NCBI GenBank assembly: GCA_000231825.2
Contig: JH720331.1
Span: 1-19,744, forward strand
Length of the DNA stretch: 19,744 nt
Reading direction: 5' to 3'
Origin: Tetrahymena elliotti 4EA
Lineage: Eukaryota; Ciliophora; Oligohymenophorea; Hymenostomatida; Tetrahymenidae
The position numbers and the translations under genes were made by a program. Positions 18,892 to 19,744 of the stretch are shown here, piece by piece (within the stretch, counting starts at the first letter, position 1; every line of letters begins with the position of its first letter). The notes beneath the pieces were generated by a model. The model was not told where the DNA came from, searched no databases, and worked only from the letters and a program-made list of their open reading frames with translations.

Positions 18892-19744
18892 AAGCTGTAG
18901 AGCTAACGAATAATTTATCGAGTAAAAGTAAAATGATCTAAATAAAGATATGAAAGTAAACTTTAAAAAAATCAAAAAAATAGTTGCAAAAACCACTAAA
19001 TTAATAGAAAAATAGTAACAATCAATATATTTAATTGTAATAGAATCTAAGATATCAATTTGATATTAGAAAAGCAGAATTTTAGTTGCAAGTTAAGTGA
19101 TTTTACCATAGGTAAATAAATTGACTATAATTAAATGTATTACAATTTTCTAAAATAATAATTCTTTTTTCAATCACTTGAATATAATATCAATTAAAGA
19201 TAGAAGTAAGCAATATTTGGTCAAAAATGAATACTATCTCAATATTATTGAAAAAAATTAGAACATACTATGAAAAATAGATCTGCCTTGATATCCACTG
19301 TTTTAAGCGTCTTAAGCTACTGAGCTTTTTTTATCTTTTAATAAGATTTTATTTGTACATTTTACCTATTTTTAAGCATGAAACTCTAGATTAGCTATCA
19401 GAAATAGATTTGAATCTTTAAAATTTAGAAGATATAAATTTCATAAAGAAACTAGAAAATCATTAATATGTTTTTAATTGGATAGAATTCACCATCAACT
19501 TTATGCTAATAGTTATCTTTTTTGCTCGAGTTATTTTATACTCTTCAAATTCCTCAAACACTAGTTTGTAACTATTACTAAGTTTTGTTGTATAATCATA
19601 TAATTATATATTATACATTCCCATGATAAGTGTAGCCACTATAAAAATGTCAGGAAATGTTATAGCACCTATCAACTTAACTTTGTCAATAATTATAAGT
19701 AATTAAAAATATCATTTACGATTGTCTTTCACTAATACTTTAGT
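18892..19744 (+). CDS. Unrecognised multi-spanning membrane protein, 3' end beyond window
   Basis: A table-6 frame stays open across two predicted 56-bp introns (18928-18983 and 19206-19261) and runs off the window, giving at least about 245 residues. Readable parts include KLSDFTIGKQIDYNQMYYNF, TYYEKQICLDIHCFKRLK, and an acidic loop LDQLSEIDLNLQNLEDINF between hydrophobic segments. The segments are LLSFFYLLIRFYLYILPIF, FTINFMLIVIFFARVILY, and a broader one including YILYIPMISVATI. Three passes in the visible part suggest a polytopic membrane protein, possibly channel- or transporter-like, but no family signature was recognised. The 5' end is unresolved: no in-frame ATG precedes 19135, so either translation starts there or upstream exons exist (perhaps including 18662-18784). 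Same orientation as the giant gene. Confidence 0.6.

Noticed and set aside
18814..18996. Standard-code frame of 60 residues on the minus strand
   Set aside because: It consists of phenylalanine/leucine low complexity, the antisense of A-rich sequence overlapping the first supported exon of the last gene.

Overview
The window is one end of a ciliate macronuclear chromosome, most likely from Tetrahymena or a close relative. It opens with six perfect CCCCAA telomere units. The DNA is extremely AT-rich. Every convincing reading frame is full of in-frame TAA and TAG, which must be read as glutamine, and ends only at TGA (ciliate nuclear code, table 6). Introns are GT-AG, mostly 46-80 bp. That excludes Paramecium, whose introns are about 20-30 bp, and fits Tetrahymena/Ichthyophthirius. 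Standard-code ORF finding gives only fragments here, so all gene models below were read by hand with table 6. Splice sites are predictions without RNA support.

Layout from the telomere inward: (1) a CRAL-TRIO/SEC14-like lipid-binding protein with a coiled coil, Q/N-rich tail and possible C-terminal CaaX box (203-2530, +, 6 introns); (2) an intronless beta-class carbonic anhydrase (2992-3744, -); (3) a single-pass C-tail-anchored coiled-coil protein, syntaxin-like in outline but without a recognisable SNARE motif (4681-6012, -, 4 introns); (4) a leucine-rich-repeat protein in which nearly every exon is one ~90-nt repeat (6501-7803, -, 8 introns); (5) a giant gene of about 9.7 kb and about 2,800 residues (8468-18164, +, 17 predicted introns), with signal peptide, beta-propeller-like region, beta-helix with Pmp-like GGA/FxxN repeats, Cys-rich module, seven or eight membrane segments and a cytosolic tail; (6) the 5' part of an unrecognised multi-spanning membrane protein that runs off the right edge (about 18892 to beyond 19744, +).

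The genes look functionally unrelated, as is usual for Tetrahymena, where operons are absent. A loose common theme is membranes: a lipid-transfer-type protein, a tail-anchored protein, a giant surface receptor-like protein and a second polytopic membrane protein. The LRR gene and the giant gene are divergently transcribed from a 664-bp spacer that holds two GC-containing dyads. The strongest candidate for something poorly described is the giant surface protein. The exon-per-repeat LRR gene and its frame-preserving introns are second.
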